Below, one piece after another: positions 23,983 to 32,657 of a DNA stretch of 64,000 nt. How positions within the stretch are numbered: the first letter of the stretch is position 1; every line of letters starts with the position of its first letter. Source of the DNA: Verticiella sediminum (GTDB taxonomy: Bacteria; Pseudomonadota; Gammaproteobacteria; Burkholderiales; Burkholderiaceae_B); NCBI RefSeq assembly GCF_007558815.1, contig NZ_VLTJ01000039.1, positions 776,670 to 840,669 of the forward strand, in the 5' to 3' direction. The notes under the pieces are model-generated. The model did not search any database. It was not told the origin of the DNA and saw only the letters and a list, made by a program, of their open reading frames with translations. The position numbers and the translations under genes were made by a program.

Positions 23983-24903
23983 TCATCGAGTGCCGACTGC
24001 GTCTCGCACGGGTTGGACGGTCTCGGGCCAGAGCAGCGAACGGTGCACATGGGCGCCTGCCATCGCGCCATTGCCCACGGCGAGCGACACCGAATGAGGT
24101 GCCCGGGCCACATCTCCGCAGGCGAATATCCCGGGCACCGAGGTTTTGCTCTCGGCATCGGTGCGCACCTGAACGCCCATGGGTGTTGCTTCCAGCGCGC
24201 AGCCCATCGCTTCGGCCAGAGAGTTGGGAGCCGTGCGCGGCGCTGTGAACAGGCCGGCAAAGCGCAGCAGCCGCCCATCGGCCATCACGACATCGGCATG
24301 CCCTTCGATCCTGTCGACGGGTGTTTCCTCGATCGTCACGCCGCGTCGCTCCAAGGTGGACCTGGCGTCTCGATTCAGTTCTACCGCTCCGTTGACGAGC
24401 AGGCTCACGTCGCCCCAATCGGTGAGCAGTTCGGCCTGATGGATGGACATCGGGCCGGTGCCGATGATGCCGATGCGGCCCCGGCCGATTTCGTAGCCGT
24501 GGCAATACGGGCAATGGAAGACTGCCTTGCCCCAGCGCTCGGCCAATCCAGTGACGGGAGGAAGCTGGTCGAGCACGCCGGTGGCCAGCAGCACGCGGCG
24601 GCCTCGATGCGATTCACCATCGGCGGTTGTGACGGTGAAGCTGTCCACTTGCCCTGAAACGGCTTCGACTCGGCCCTCCAGCCAAGACAGCGTCGGATAG
24701 GCTTCGAGCTGGCGGCGCGAGCTCGCCGCGATCTCGTCGGGCGGGACGCCATCCTGACCGAGAAACCCGTGCGAATGGCTGGCGAAGCGGTTGCGCCGCT
24801 CGCCCGCATCGATCACGAGCACGGACCTGCGCGCCCGCACCACTTGCAGGGCCGCGGCCATTCCCGCATAGCTTCCACCGATAACGATGGCGTCGTAGTG
24901 CAT
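23983..24903 (-). CDS. Thioredoxin-reductase-like FAD/NAD(P) oxidoreductase
   Basis: This 306-residue flavoprotein has the FAD motif VIGGSYAGMAAAL (about 7-20), a redox-active disulfide Cys131-Pro-Tyr-Cys134 (FHCPYCHGYE), a second nucleotide motif GIIGTGPMSIHQAEL, and the C-terminal FAD motif GIFACGDVARA. The CPYC pair in the NADPH domain region is typical of this subgroup of thioredoxin-reductase-like proteins encoded beside Rrf2 or other redox regulators; the thioredoxin partner is not obvious. It lies 2 bases downstream of the Rrf2 gene, in one operon. Confidence 0.9.
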   Translation of the reverse strand: MHYDAIVIGGSYAGMAAALQVVRARRSVLVIDAGERRNRFASHSHGFLGQDGVPPDEIAASSRRQLEAYPTLSWLEGRVEAVSGQVDSFTVTTADGESHRGRRVLLATGVLDQLPPVTGLAERWGKAVFHCPYCHGYEIGRGRIGIIGTGPMSIHQAELLTDWGDVSLLVNGAVELNRDARSTLERRGVTIEETPVDRIEGHADVVMADGRLLRFAGLFTAPRTAPNSLAEAMGCALEATPMGVQVRTDAESKTSVPGIFACGDVARAPHSVSLAVGNGAMAGAHVHRSLLWPETVQPVRDAVGTR

Positions 24904-24905
24904 GG

Positions 24906-25349
24906 TCAACTCCTTTTGCGTCGTGCGGCCGCGTGGCGGCGCGCAAAATCGGCGGCCAGATCGGCAAGGGTGATTTCCGAGAACCGCTTCAGCAGCAGCG
25001 CCTCGGCCTCGGCAAACGTGCCTTCGAGCGCGGCATTCACCGATTGCTCGACCAGGCACGCCGGGGTTTCGTTGCGGTTGCCGATGGCAAACATTGCCGG
25101 CTCTCCCAGTGCCTCGTGCAACCGGCGCAAGGTGAGGGAGCCGAGGTCGGCATGGATGCGCCATCCGCCCGCATGGCCGCGATCGGACGTGACGATGCCG
25201 GCCTCCCGCAGGTAGCCCATGGTGCGCCGGACAACGACGGGGTTGGTGCCCAAGCATTGGGCCAGGGTTTCGGAGGTGACGGGTCCTTCCTGCTCGGCCA
25301 TGTGCAGCAGCGCATGCAAGACGGACGATAGGCGGCTATCACGTTTCAT
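24906..25349 (-). CDS. Rrf2-family transcriptional regulator
   Basis: This 147-residue protein has the Rrf2 winged helix (RLSSVLHALLHMAEQEGPVT, then VVRRTMGYLREAGIVTSDRG). Only two Cys residues are present (AQCLGTN and PACLVEQ), so it lacks the three-Cys cluster pattern of IscR or NsrR and is unlikely to bind the usual Fe-S cluster; it resembles YwnA-like thiol or ligand sensors. It is the first gene of an operon with the CPYC flavoprotein and probably represses it. The short AT-rich stretch just upstream (25350-25375) is the likely operator region. Confidence 0.88.
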   Translation of the reverse strand: MKRDSRLSSVLHALLHMAEQEGPVTSETLAQCLGTNPVVVRRTMGYLREAGIVTSDRGHAGGWRIHADLGSLTLRRLHEALGEPAMFAIGNRNETPACLVEQSVNAALEGTFAEAEALLLKRFSEITLADLAADFARRHAAARRKRS

Positions 25350-25605
25350 GTAACTAATGATGTTCTATTTGAGGCCGCGTGTCAAGACAGAGTTACCCGC
25401 CAAAGGCGCGGTCGTCCGGCTGCGCACATCCGACCGACCGAAGCCGGTCCGCAGCCGCCCCTGTCAAGCGCTTGCACTCGCACGTGACGAAGGCCGGCGC
25501 CAGACGGGGTTGGGATACTATGAAAAGCGGAAGAGAAGACTCGACGGTCCAATGCGATCATCCTCCATCTTCTCGTTCATACAACAAGAACGACCCAGAG
25601 ACTTC

Positions 25606-26823
25606 ATGAAAACCAACCCCCCTACTTGGCTCGTGCCTGTAGTGGCAATCTTTACCCTGCAGACCATCTCGGCGTTTCTGTCCCGGCTCATTCCCATCGT
25701 AGCGCCTGCAATGTCCGACGAGTTCGGCTGGAGCGGCAGTTCCATTGGTTACCTGACCGCGAGCAACGCGGTCGGCGGGCTTGCCGTTCTCGTCGCGGGC
25801 TCGGCGCTGCTCAGGCAAATCGGCGGCATGCGCATGCTGCAGCTCACGTTGCTCCTGGGCGCTGCCTGCGTGGTGTTCTTCCTGTATCCGAGCCTGGTCC
25901 TGGTCCTGTTTGCCTGCTTCGTCATGGGCATGAGCAACGGTGCGGCGAACCCGGCCGGCAGCGAAGTTCTGCAAAAATTCTCGCCACCGGGCAAGCGCAA
26001 TCTCATCTTCTCGATCAAACAGGCCGGGGTTCCCCTCGGCGGCATGGTGGCCGGGCTGCTCATCCCCCTGGTGATCGTGCTGGCCGGATGGCGCATCGCC
26101 CTGTTCGTCTGTGCGCTTGTCGTATTGCTGCCCACTCTGCTGACCTGGCGGCTGAGTCCCGCCCTGGATGGAACGGCCGGGAAGAAGGGCCGCCTGTTCG
26201 CCGTTCCGACCCGGGAGTCGCTGCGCATGCTTCGCGTGCCCCTGGCTGCGCTGGCGGACAACCCCGGCCTGCTGAAGATGTCGGTCGTGGGCAGCCTGTT
26301 CGCCGCCTCGCAGAGTTGCTGGTTCGCCTTCACCGTCATTTATCTGGTCGACAGGCTGGGGTTCTCCTTGAGCCTGGCTGGCGCCGTGTTCGCCGTGATG
26401 CAGGTGGGAGGCGTGATCGGCCGCGTTGCGTTGGGATGGTTGTCCGATCAACTGGGCTCGGCTACCGCGACTTTGTCCATCGCTGCCATCCTCTCGGCTG
26501 CAAGCACGGCGCTGCTGGGGGTGACCAGCACGCAATGGCCTTTGTGGGCCATCGTCCTGCTGGCATTCGTCGCCGGCTGTTCGGCCGCAGGTTGGAATGG
26601 GGTGCAGATTGCCGAAGTGGCCCGGCGTTCGCCCCCGCGCCTGATTGCCGAGACGGCTGCGGGCGCGGGCATCCTCGTCAGCCTGGTGAACATCGCCGCT
26701 CCCACGGCTTTCGCGCTGTTCATCACGGCCACCGGACACTACGACTACGCCTTCATCTGCGCCGGCGCGTGCTCGTTGTTCGTGCTCGCCTTTCTACCGC
26801 GGGAACGGTGCGGCGCCTCCTGA
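25606..26823 (+). CDS. MFS transporter
   Basis: This 405-residue inner-membrane protein has about 12 predicted membrane helices, starting VPVVAIFTLQTISAFLSRLI and ending FICAGACSLFVLAFL. It has a conserved loop after helix 2 and the segment MSNGAANPAGSEVLQKFSPP with IKQAGVPLGGM, a pattern seen in MFS permeases of the CynX/NimT or NarK-like kind. ATG 25606 fits the family; the open frame before it has no signature. The transported compound is unknown. It stands alone between the Rrf2 operon and a minus-strand TetR gene. Confidence 0.85.
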   Translation: MKTNPPTWLVPVVAIFTLQTISAFLSRLIPIVAPAMSDEFGWSGSSIGYLTASNAVGGLAVLVAGSALLRQIGGMRMLQLTLLLGAACVVFFLYPSLVLVLFACFVMGMSNGAANPAGSEVLQKFSPPGKRNLIFSIKQAGVPLGGMVAGLLIPLVIVLAGWRIALFVCALVVLLPTLLTWRLSPALDGTAGKKGRLFAVPTRESLRMLRVPLAALADNPGLLKMSVVGSLFAASQSCWFAFTVIYLVDRLGFSLSLAGAVFAVMQVGGVIGRVALGWLSDQLGSATATLSIAAILSAASTALLGVTSTQWPLWAIVLLAFVAGCSAAGWNGVQIAEVARRSPPRLIAETAAGAGILVSLVNIAAPTAFALFITATGHYDYAFICAGACSLFVLAFLPRERCGAS

Positions 26824-26890
26824 ATGTTTGCTGTCGTGAAGGTCCACGGATTGGTTTTCGCCCAATCTACGGCTGCTTGCGGTGCGCGAC

Positions 26891-27514
26891 CTACTTGCTG
26901 CGCTTGACCATCGCCAGGATGGTTGCCGCCAGTTCCTCCCGCGCCTGTTCCTCGCTGATGTCTCCGGTGACGGCCGCTTGCGACAGCGCATCGGCCGCCC
27001 CGAGCATTGCCCACAAGCTGGCCAGCGAGATTCCCGGCGGCCCGGCGAAGGGCGCGAGGATCTTCTGGCACTTTTCGATGAAGGCCAGTTGGTACTGGCG
27101 TTTGACCGCAGCCAGTTCCGCCGATCCGCTGAGCGCGGCGAGCACCTCCGGGATCTCGCGCCCCTGGGTCAGGACGCATTCGACGTAGCTGGATGCGATG
27201 ACGCGAGCCTTGTCCGTCAAGGTGGGTTTGCTGGCGGCGATGGCGGCATCGATGAGCGCGGTCTGGCGGACATCGAAATCCTGATAGAGCGCCGTCAGCA
27301 GGCCGTTGCGCGTGCCGAAGTGGTCGTAGGCCACGGGCTTGGTGACGCCTGCTTCTGCGGCCAGGCGCCCAAGCGTCAGCGCATCCGTGCCTTCATCGCT
27401 GATCAGTCTCCAGGAGACGTCCAGCAATTGGCGTAGCCGCGCGTCTTTGGACAGCCGCCGATGCGAAGCAGCCGTGCAGGCGCGTGGTGCTGTGCCCGAT
27501 GGGCGAGCTTTCAT
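26891..27514 (-). CDS. TetR-family regulator
   Basis: This 207-residue protein has a TetR helix-turn-helix (about 24-70: LLDVSWRLISDEGTDALTLG, then AGVTKPVAYDHFGTRNGLL) and a C-terminal helical ligand domain. ATG 27514 overlaps the stop of the upstream quinone-reductase-like gene (ATGA), so the two are translationally coupled. The likely operator pair lies before that upstream gene (28161-28185), which suggests autoregulation of the two-gene operon. The ligand may be a quinone or electrophile, by analogy only. Confidence 0.9.
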   Translation of the reverse strand: MKARPSGTAPRACTAASHRRLSKDARLRQLLDVSWRLISDEGTDALTLGRLAAEAGVTKPVAYDHFGTRNGLLTALYQDFDVRQTALIDAAIAASKPTLTDKARVIASSYVECVLTQGREIPEVLAALSGSAELAAVKRQYQLAFIEKCQKILAPFAGPPGISLASLWAMLGAADALSQAAVTGDISEEQAREELAATILAMVKRSK

Positions 27515-28131
27515 GATTCGACTTCCTTCTCCCGTGCTGCGGGATGAGAGGCGAAAATCCTGCCACCGATGGCTCGCGCAGTATCCAGGTGTGCGGCTGG
27601 AAACCCGGCGTCCGACGCGAGCAGCAGCTCCGACGCCGCAACACGTGCACCACAGTAGCCGAAGATGCCGTGGTCGATTTGTGTCTTCATCGCGCCGAAG
27701 TAGCCATGTCGGGCATAGGTCCGCTGGTCTGCACCACCTATCGCGACCAGATGCACCTGAAGGCGCTGTAGTTTCTTGACCAACTTTCCGTCTGCATCGT
27801 CGTAGGCCCAGCCCTGGGTGAACACCCGGTCGATCCATCCCTTGAGCAACCCGGGAAAAGACCACCAATACACCGGGTAGACCAATACCAGAGCGTCTGC
27901 GCGGTCGATGCGCGCATGTTCCGCTGCGACATCGGCCAGCGGTTCTTTCTCCTTTAGAGCCAGGGCGATGTCAGCCTGAGTGAACCTCGGATCGAAGCCT
28001 TCCGCAGTCAGATCGGCAATTTCGAAAGAGTGCTGGGAACCCGACGCAACGATTCCCTCTGCTACCTGGGCTGCAACAGCGTGCGTAAGCGATGCTTGAT
28101 CGGGGTGTGCGATCACGATAAGGGCATGCAT
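27511..28131 (-). CDS. NAD(P)H-dependent quinone-reductase-like flavoprotein
   Basis: This 206-residue protein has the flavodoxin_2 fold of NQO1/KefF/MdaB-type reductases: MHALIVIAHPDQASLTHAVA at the FMN/FAD site, LVLVYPVYWWSFPGLLKGWI, RVFTQGWAY and IGGADQRTYARHGYFGAM. Such enzymes use NAD(P)H to reduce quinones or nitro compounds by two electrons. It is the first gene of an operon with a TetR regulator. The gap to the plus-strand MerR gene at 28261 carries two sets of operator-like sequences. Confidence 0.9.
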   Translation of the reverse strand: MHALIVIAHPDQASLTHAVAAQVAEGIVASGSQHSFEIADLTAEGFDPRFTQADIALALKEKEPLADVAAEHARIDRADALVLVYPVYWWSFPGLLKGWIDRVFTQGWAYDDADGKLVKKLQRLQVHLVAIGGADQRTYARHGYFGAMKTQIDHGIFGYCGARVAASELLLASDAGFPAAHLDTARAIGGRIFASHPAAREKEVES

Positions 28132-28160
28132 GGTTCATCGACTCCATCGGACGTGATACC

Positions 28161-28185
28161 TACCAATGGTAGCCTACTTTTGGTA
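28161..28185. promoter_or_regulatory. Tandem TetR-type operator before the quinone reductase gene
   Basis: TACCAATGGTA (28161-28171) is a perfect 11-bp palindrome, and after three bases TACTTTTGGTA (28175-28185) repeats its TAC and TGGTA ends. The pair begins 30 bases upstream of the minus-strand start at 28131. A TetR dimer could occupy each copy. The assignment to the TetR gene in the operon is inferred. Confidence 0.5.
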
Positions 28186-28223
28186 AGTTGCGTTCGTGTC
28201 CAGATCAGGTCGCCATAAAATGC

Positions 28224-28254
28224 TTGACTTAGAGTGAACTCTAACTTTTAGGAT
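28224..28254 (+). promoter_or_regulatory. MerR-type promoter with 19-bp spacer
   Basis: TTGACT (28224-28229) and TAGGAT (28249-28254) are 19 bp apart, with the perfect palindrome TTAGAGT-GA-ACTCTAA (28229-28244) between. This is a MerR-type promoter. It lies directly before the MerR gene at 28261, which suggests autoactivation; the leader would be very short. Confidence 0.7.
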
Positions 28255-28260
28255 CACCCC

Positions 28261-28731
28261 ATGGAATCCCATCTGAGCATTGACGAAGTCGCCAAGCGCA
28301 CTGGCCTGACGGCCCATACCCTGCGCTATTACGAGCGCATCGGGCTGATCGCCCCGGTCGGCCGTGCCGCCGGGGGCCAGCGGCGCTATGCGGCTTCAGA
28401 CATGGCCTGGATCGAATTCCTGCTGCGGTTGCGGACGACGCGCATGCCTATCGGCAAGATGCAAGCGTTCGCACAACTACGCGGCGCTGGGGACTCGACG
28501 GTGCCGGATCGTCGCCAGATGCTCGAAGAACACTTGACGGATGTTCTTTCAGAGCTCGAGGCGATGCGCCAGTCCGCGGATGCTTTGCAGGCAAAGATCG
28601 AGTATTACCGCTCGTTCGAGCAGTCCTTGGCGTCGGATCCACTCGCTGATGAAGGCCATGCTGATGAACCCCCAAGAGCGCTACGAACGCGGACTTGCGA
28701 AACTGAAAGAAATAGACGGCCAGGCCGGTGA
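28261..28731 (+). CDS. MerR-family transcriptional regulator
   Basis: This 156-residue protein starts with a MerR winged helix (HLSIDEVAKRTGLTAHTLRY, then GQRRYAASDMAWIEFLLRLR), followed by the dimer coiled coil (about 80-125, LTDVLSELEAMRQSADALQA). It lacks a Cys-rich metal loop, like the regulators of small-molecule reductases (e.g. the AdhR/NmlR type). Its own promoter is MerR-like. The end overlaps the start of the carboxymuconolactone-decarboxylase-family gene by 68 bases, so they are co-expressed. Confidence 0.9.
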   Translation: MESHLSIDEVAKRTGLTAHTLRYYERIGLIAPVGRAAGGQRRYAASDMAWIEFLLRLRTTRMPIGKMQAFAQLRGAGDSTVPDRRQMLEEHLTDVLSELEAMRQSADALQAKIEYYRSFEQSLASDPLADEGHADEPPRALRTRTCETERNRRPGR

Positions 28732-29047
28732 GGATGTGCTGGAAAGTCTGGAGGGTATCGCCCCGGATTTCGCACGCTACCTGATCGAATTCCCTTTCGG
28801 GGACATTTATGCCAGACCGGGCCTGGATCTGAAAAGCCGGGAGATCGCGGTCGTCGCCGCGCTGACCGCATTGGGCAATGCCGTCCCCCAGCTCAAGGTG
28901 CACATCCAGGGTGCGCTCAATGTGGGTGTGACCCGCACGGAGGTCGTCGAGACCATCATGCAGATGGCGGTCTACGCGGGCTTTCCGGCCGCACTCAACG
29001 GGTTGGCCGCGGCCAAGGAAGTTTTCGCCCGGGCAGAGGTGGCCTGA
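28664..29047 (+). CDS. Carboxymuconolactone decarboxylase family protein
   Basis: This 127-residue protein has the CMD/AhpD-like fold: NPQERYERGLAKLKEIDGQA, FPFGDIYARPGLDLKSREIA, and HIQGALNVGVTRTEVVETIM. It lacks the CxxC pair of peroxidase-type AhpD, so it is closer to the gamma-carboxymuconolactone decarboxylase branch, often found beside MerR regulators and aldehyde or quinone detoxification genes. ATG 28664 is chosen because GAAGG lies 8 bases before it; 28649 and 28658 are in-frame alternatives. Function unknown. Confidence 0.85.
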   Translation: MNPQERYERGLAKLKEIDGQAGEDVLESLEGIAPDFARYLIEFPFGDIYARPGLDLKSREIAVVAALTALGNAVPQLKVHIQGALNVGVTRTEVVETIMQMAVYAGFPAALNGLAAAKEVFARAEVA

Positions 29048-29231
29048 AACAGGCTTCTTACGGCTGGACACCGCTTTTCCTCTTTGCTGCGGCCCGTCCT
29101 GGTCCGGTCAACATGCGCGACCTGAGGCACGCCCAATGTCTTCGGTGGAGGAGGTCTCGAATTTGCTCCGTGCCTGGTCACGATCGGCGTGCTTCGCCCG
29201 ACGGGAATCTACGCTCAAGAAGAGGACGGAT

Positions 29232-29540
29232 ATGATCAAGAAATCGACTGTGCTGACTATCGGAACGCTGGCGTTCGCGGCCACGGCCGTTACCGGTTGT
29301 GAAAGCTTGACGGGGCAGAAGGAGGTCGGCGCAACCCCGGGCATCTGCCAGCGTGATGCCGCTGATGCGCTGGCGGGCAGGGACAGGCTGACTGATGAGC
29401 AGGCCAAACAGGCGAGCGGCGCGTCCATTGTTCGCCAGATCGCGCCCGGCCAGGCCGTGACGATGGATTATCGGCAGGAGCGGGTGACGATAGAAACCGA
29501 TCCGAAAACGGGCAAGATCGTTCGCGCCTTCTGCGGCTAG
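29232..29540 (+). CDS. I78-family peptidase-inhibitor lipoprotein
   Basis: This 102-residue protein has a lipoprotein signal (hydrophobic stretch then AVTGC, Cys22 as lipidation site) and a mature domain with CQRDAADALAGRD, SIVRQIAPGQAVTMDYRQER and the C-terminal TGKIVRAFCG, the pattern of the I78 (elastase inhibitor-like) family. Such proteins are placed in the periplasm or outer membrane and may inhibit serine proteases. ATG 29232 is used because the signal peptide starts there. No operon partner is evident. Confidence 0.8.
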   Translation: MIKKSTVLTIGTLAFAATAVTGCESLTGQKEVGATPGICQRDAADALAGRDRLTDEQAKQASGASIVRQIAPGQAVTMDYRQERVTIETDPKTGKIVRAFCG

Positions 29541-29680
29541 GTCAGGCTGGCGGCTTGCTCTGAACCGCCTGGCCGGCAGCGCCAATCGTGTTTTCCGGTC
29601 ATTGGTGCGACTGCGGCCAGGAAGGGAGATCATGAGATTTCCTGCCAATTGAAACCGGAACGAAAGGGAGACCGATTGCC

Positions 29681-30064
29681 ATGCTCAAGCACAATGCATC
29701 TTCCGCGATCGTCGCAGTTTCCGACATCGACCGCGCCCGCGCCTTCTACAGCGACGTGCTCGGGCTCGACCTCGTGGAGGGCGACGAGACGGTGATGGTG
29801 TTCGCTACTGGCCCGACACATCTTGTCGTCTACACATCCGACGAAGCCGGCACCAACCGCGCCAACGCGGTGGTCTGGGATGCGGGCGGCGACATCGAAG
29901 GGATCGTCGCTGAGCTCGCCGCCAGGGGCGTGAGGTTCGAGCGCTACGAACTGGAAGGCGCCGAGTATCGCGACGGCATCCATCATGCGGGGGAAATGAA
30001 GATGGCCTGGTTCAAGGACCCGGACGGCAACATCCTCCATATCAATCAGATGCCGGCGGGCTGA
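29681..30064 (+). CDS. VOC-family (glyoxalase-like) protein
   Basis: This 127-residue single-domain vicinal-oxygen-chelate protein has the two beta-alpha-beta-beta-beta halves: SAIVAVSDIDRARAFYSDVL with LGLDLVEGDETVMVF, and EMKMAWFKDPDGNILHINQM. Glyoxalase I, dioxygenases and fosfomycin-resistance proteins share this fold, and the substrate is not readable. AAAGGGAGA before the start is a good ribosome site. It is probably monocistronic. Confidence 0.88.
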   Translation: MLKHNASSAIVAVSDIDRARAFYSDVLGLDLVEGDETVMVFATGPTHLVVYTSDEAGTNRANAVVWDAGGDIEGIVAELAARGVRFERYELEGAEYRDGIHHAGEMKMAWFKDPDGNILHINQMPAG

Positions 30065-30112
30065 AGCCGGCATCGAAGGCCTGCAGCGACGACGAAGGGC
30101 GATCGCAGGCGA

Positions 30113-30146
30113 TTGACGTTTACGTTGACGGACGTTTACGTTATCG
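30113..30146. promoter_or_regulatory. Direct repeat of GACGTTTACGTT before the acyl-CoA synthetase gene
   Basis: GACGTTTACGTT occurs at 30115-30126 and 30131-30142, 16 bp start to start. Each copy contains ACGT-TT-ACGT, a two-base-spaced palindrome like other MerR-family sites. From memory, the acyl-CoA catabolism regulator LiuR (MerR family) of proteobacteria binds related ACGT-type palindromes, so a LiuR-like regulator outside the window is possible. Confidence 0.45.
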
Positions 30147-30256
30147 CAAGTATCCATGGGCTGGGTCAGCCGGCCTGAATGCGATGGGCACCGGCCGCCG
30201 CGATGCAGCGCGACACAAGAACACGAGGAAACCTGCATAGACAAAAGGGGTGATGC

Positions 30257-31942
30257 ATGACCGTTTCCAGCTATACCTGCGGGCCGCAGGACCAGCCCCT
30301 GCTGGCCCGGACCATAGGCCAGGCGTTCGACGATACCGTAGCGCGCTACCCCGATGGCACCGCGTTGATCGTCCGGCACCAGAACGTACGTTACACCTGG
30401 AAGGAACTCGCCGACGCCGTGGACGGGTGCGCGCGCGGGCTGATGGCGCTGGGTCTGCGGCCTGGCGATCGCCTGGGCATCTGGGCGCCGAATTGCGCGC
30501 AATGGTGTGTTACTCAGTTCGCCACGGCCAAGGCCGGCGTGATCCTGGTGAACATCAACCCCGCCTATCGGCTGTCCGAGCTGGAATACGCGATGAAGCA
30601 GGCCGGTTGTAGCTGGCTGGTCTGCGCCGACGCGTTCAAGTCGTCCGACTACCACGCCATGCTGGCCGAGCTGCTGCCTGAATTGCCTGCGTCCACCCCG
30701 GGCGATCTGCACAGCACCGTGTTACCCGACCTGCGAGGCATTGTCAGCCTGGGCGAGCAGCCCGCGCCCGGGATGCTGGGCTGGTCGCAGGTCCAGGAAC
30801 AAGCGTCGGCCGTCAGCGCCGATCAATTGCAGGAACGCGCCGCGTTGCTGCAATTCGACGAACCCATCAACATCCAGTACACGTCGGGCACGACCGGCTT
30901 TCCCAAGGGCGCCACGCTCAGCCACTACAACATCCTGAACAACGGATTCATGGTGGGCGAAAGCATAGGCCTGACTGCGAACGACAAACTGGTGGTGCCG
31001 GTGCCGCTGTACCACTGCTTCGGCATGGTGATGGCGAACCTGGGCTGCATGACGCACGGCAGCACCATCATCTACCCCAGCGCCGCGTTCGAACCGCTAT
31101 CGTCGTTGCAGGCTGTCGAAGACGAGCGGGCCACGGCGCTGTACGGCGTGCCCACCATGTTCATCGCCATGCTGGACCAGCCCGAGCGCCCGGCCATGGA
31201 CCTGTCATGCCTGCGCACCGGCATCATGGCCGGCTCGATCTGCCCGATCGAAGTCATGAAGCGCGTGATCACCGACATGAACATGAAGGAGGTCCAGATC
31301 GCCTATGGCATGACGGAGACCAGCCCGGTGTCGTTGCAAACCGGCGCGCACGACGATCTGGAGCGCCGTGTCACCAGCGTGGGCCGCACGCAACCGCACC
31401 TGGAAAGCAAGATCATCGACGCGCAGGGCCGCATCGTGCCGCGCGGCGAGATCGGTGAGCTGTGCACCCGCGGCTACAGCGTCATGCTGGGCTACTGGAA
31501 CAATCCTGACGCCACGCGCGAAGCCATCGACGGTGCGCGCTGGATGCATACGGGCGATCTGGCGGTGATGGACGACGAGGGCTATGTCAAGATCGTGGGC
31601 CGCAACAAAGACATGATCATTCGCGGCGGCGAAAACGTGTATCCGCGTGAAGTCGAGGAATTCCTGTACACCCATCCGGCCGTGGCCGACGTGCAGGTGG
31701 TCGGGGTGCCCGACCAGAAATACGGCGAGGAAATCGCAGCGTGGGTGCGCGTGCACGAAGGGCAAAGCGTGGATGAAGACACCCTGCGTGCATTCTGCAA
31801 CGGCCGCATCGCGCATTTCAAGATCCCGCGGTATTTCAAGTTCGTGGACGACTTCCCGATGACCATCAGCGGCAAGATCCAGAAATTCCGTATGCGCGAA
31901 ATCAGCATGGACGAGCTGGGGCTGGATGGCGAGAAACCGTGA
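30257..31942 (+). CDS. AMP-forming acyl-CoA synthetase
   Basis: This 561-residue ANL-superfamily ligase has the phosphate loop [16 protein letters not shown] (about residues 214-229), the adenine-binding [10 protein letters not shown], the hinge region [20 protein letters not shown] and the catalytic Lys in [10 protein letters not shown] near the C-terminus. It activates a medium- or branched-chain carboxylate to its CoA thioester. Close relatives in Burkholderiales lie in fatty-acid or leucine catabolism loci. Two MerR-type repeats lie about 110 bases upstream. The chain length cannot be inferred. Confidence 0.92.
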   Translation: MTVSSYTCGPQDQPLLARTIGQAFDDTVARYPDGTALIVRHQNVRYTWKELADAVDGCARGLMALGLRPGDRLGIWAPNCAQWCVTQFATAKAGVILVNINPAYRLSELEYAMKQAGCSWLVCADAFKSSDYHAMLAELLPELPASTPGDLHSTVLPDLRGIVSLGEQPAPGMLGWSQVQEQASAVSADQLQERAALLQFDEPINIQYTSGTTGFPKGATLSHYNILNNGFMVGESIGLTANDKLVVPVPLYHCFGMVMANLGCMTHGSTIIYPSAAFEPLSSLQAVEDERATALYGVPTMFIAMLDQPERPAMDLSCLRTGIMAGSICPIEVMKRVITDMNMKEVQIAYGMTETSPVSLQTGAHDDLERRVTSVGRTQPHLESKIIDAQGRIVPRGEIGELCTRGYSVMLGYWNNPDATREAIDGARWMHTGDLAVMDDEGYVKIVGRNKDMIIRGGENVYPREVEEFLYTHPAVADVQVVGVPDQKYGEEIAAWVRVHEGQSVDEDTLRAFCNGRIAHFKIPRYFKFVDDFPMTISGKIQKFRMREISMDELGLDGEKP

Positions 31943-31998
31943 TTCTTACCGCGATTCGACATCCTCGACCTGCCTTCACGCGCTGTTTAGGGGACACT

Positions 31999-32601
31999 AT
32001 GCAAAACGCCATTAGCCGCTTTGCCGTACCGGAAACCCTGGTCGACCTGCCCAGCGATGTACGGGAACGTATCCTGAGCGTCCAGGAGAAAGCCGGGTTC
32101 ATCCCCAATGTGTTCTTGATGCTGGCACACCGGCCCGACGAATTCCGCGCGTTCTTTGCGTATCACGATGCACTGATGGATCGCGAGTCCGACACGCTGA
32201 CACCGTCGGAAAAGGAAATGATCGTCGTGGCCACCAGCGGCCGGCATGCGTGCCTGTATTGCGTCGTGGCGCACGGCGCGGTGCTGCGCATCTATTCCAA
32301 GAACACCACGGTGGCGGACCAGGTAGCGGTCAACTATCGCACCGCCAAGATCAGTGAGCGTGAACGCACCATGCTGGATTTCGCGATGTATTTGAGCTTC
32401 GAGCACGGCGCACTGAACGATCCATGGGATGCCCGCCTGAAGGCCGTGGGCTTCACGCTGGACGACATCTGGGACATCGGCGCGATCACCGCGTTTTTCA
32501 GCTTGTCCAATCGCCTGGTGTCATTGGCAACCACGCCACCCAACGACGAGTTCTATTTAATGGGTCGCGTGCCGCGCGACAAGACGCAAAAGAAATCCTG
32601 A
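31999..32601 (+). CDS. AhpD-like peroxidase-related protein
   Basis: This 200-residue protein is a carboxymuconolactone-decarboxylase-fold enzyme of the uncharacterised peroxidase-related type. It has the Cys85-Leu-Tyr-Cys88 pair followed by His92 (HACLYCVVAHGAV), which corresponds to the AhpD redox centre, and the second part DDIWDIGAITAFFSLSNRLV. AhpD-type proteins reduce peroxiredoxins or other disulfides. It lies 56 bases after the acyl-CoA synthetase and may be co-transcribed. The physiological partner is unknown. Confidence 0.88.
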   Translation: MQNAISRFAVPETLVDLPSDVRERILSVQEKAGFIPNVFLMLAHRPDEFRAFFAYHDALMDRESDTLTPSEKEMIVVATSGRHACLYCVVAHGAVLRIYSKNTTVADQVAVNYRTAKISERERTMLDFAMYLSFEHGALNDPWDARLKAVGFTLDDIWDIGAITAFFSLSNRLVSLATTPPNDEFYLMGRVPRDKTQKKS

Positions 32602-32625
32602 AGGTCCCACCGGGCGCTGACGCCC

Positions 32626-32643
32626 CTGCCCGACGGCGGGCAG
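32626..32643. terminator. Hairpin between convergent genes
   Basis: CTGCCCG (32626-32632) pairs with CGGGCAG (32637-32643) around a four-base loop, between the AhpD-like gene (ends 32601) and the convergent ABC receptor gene (ends 32658). There is no T-run, so efficiency as a bidirectional terminator is uncertain. Confidence 0.4.
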
Positions 32644-32657
32644 AGCGGCACCGTCTT

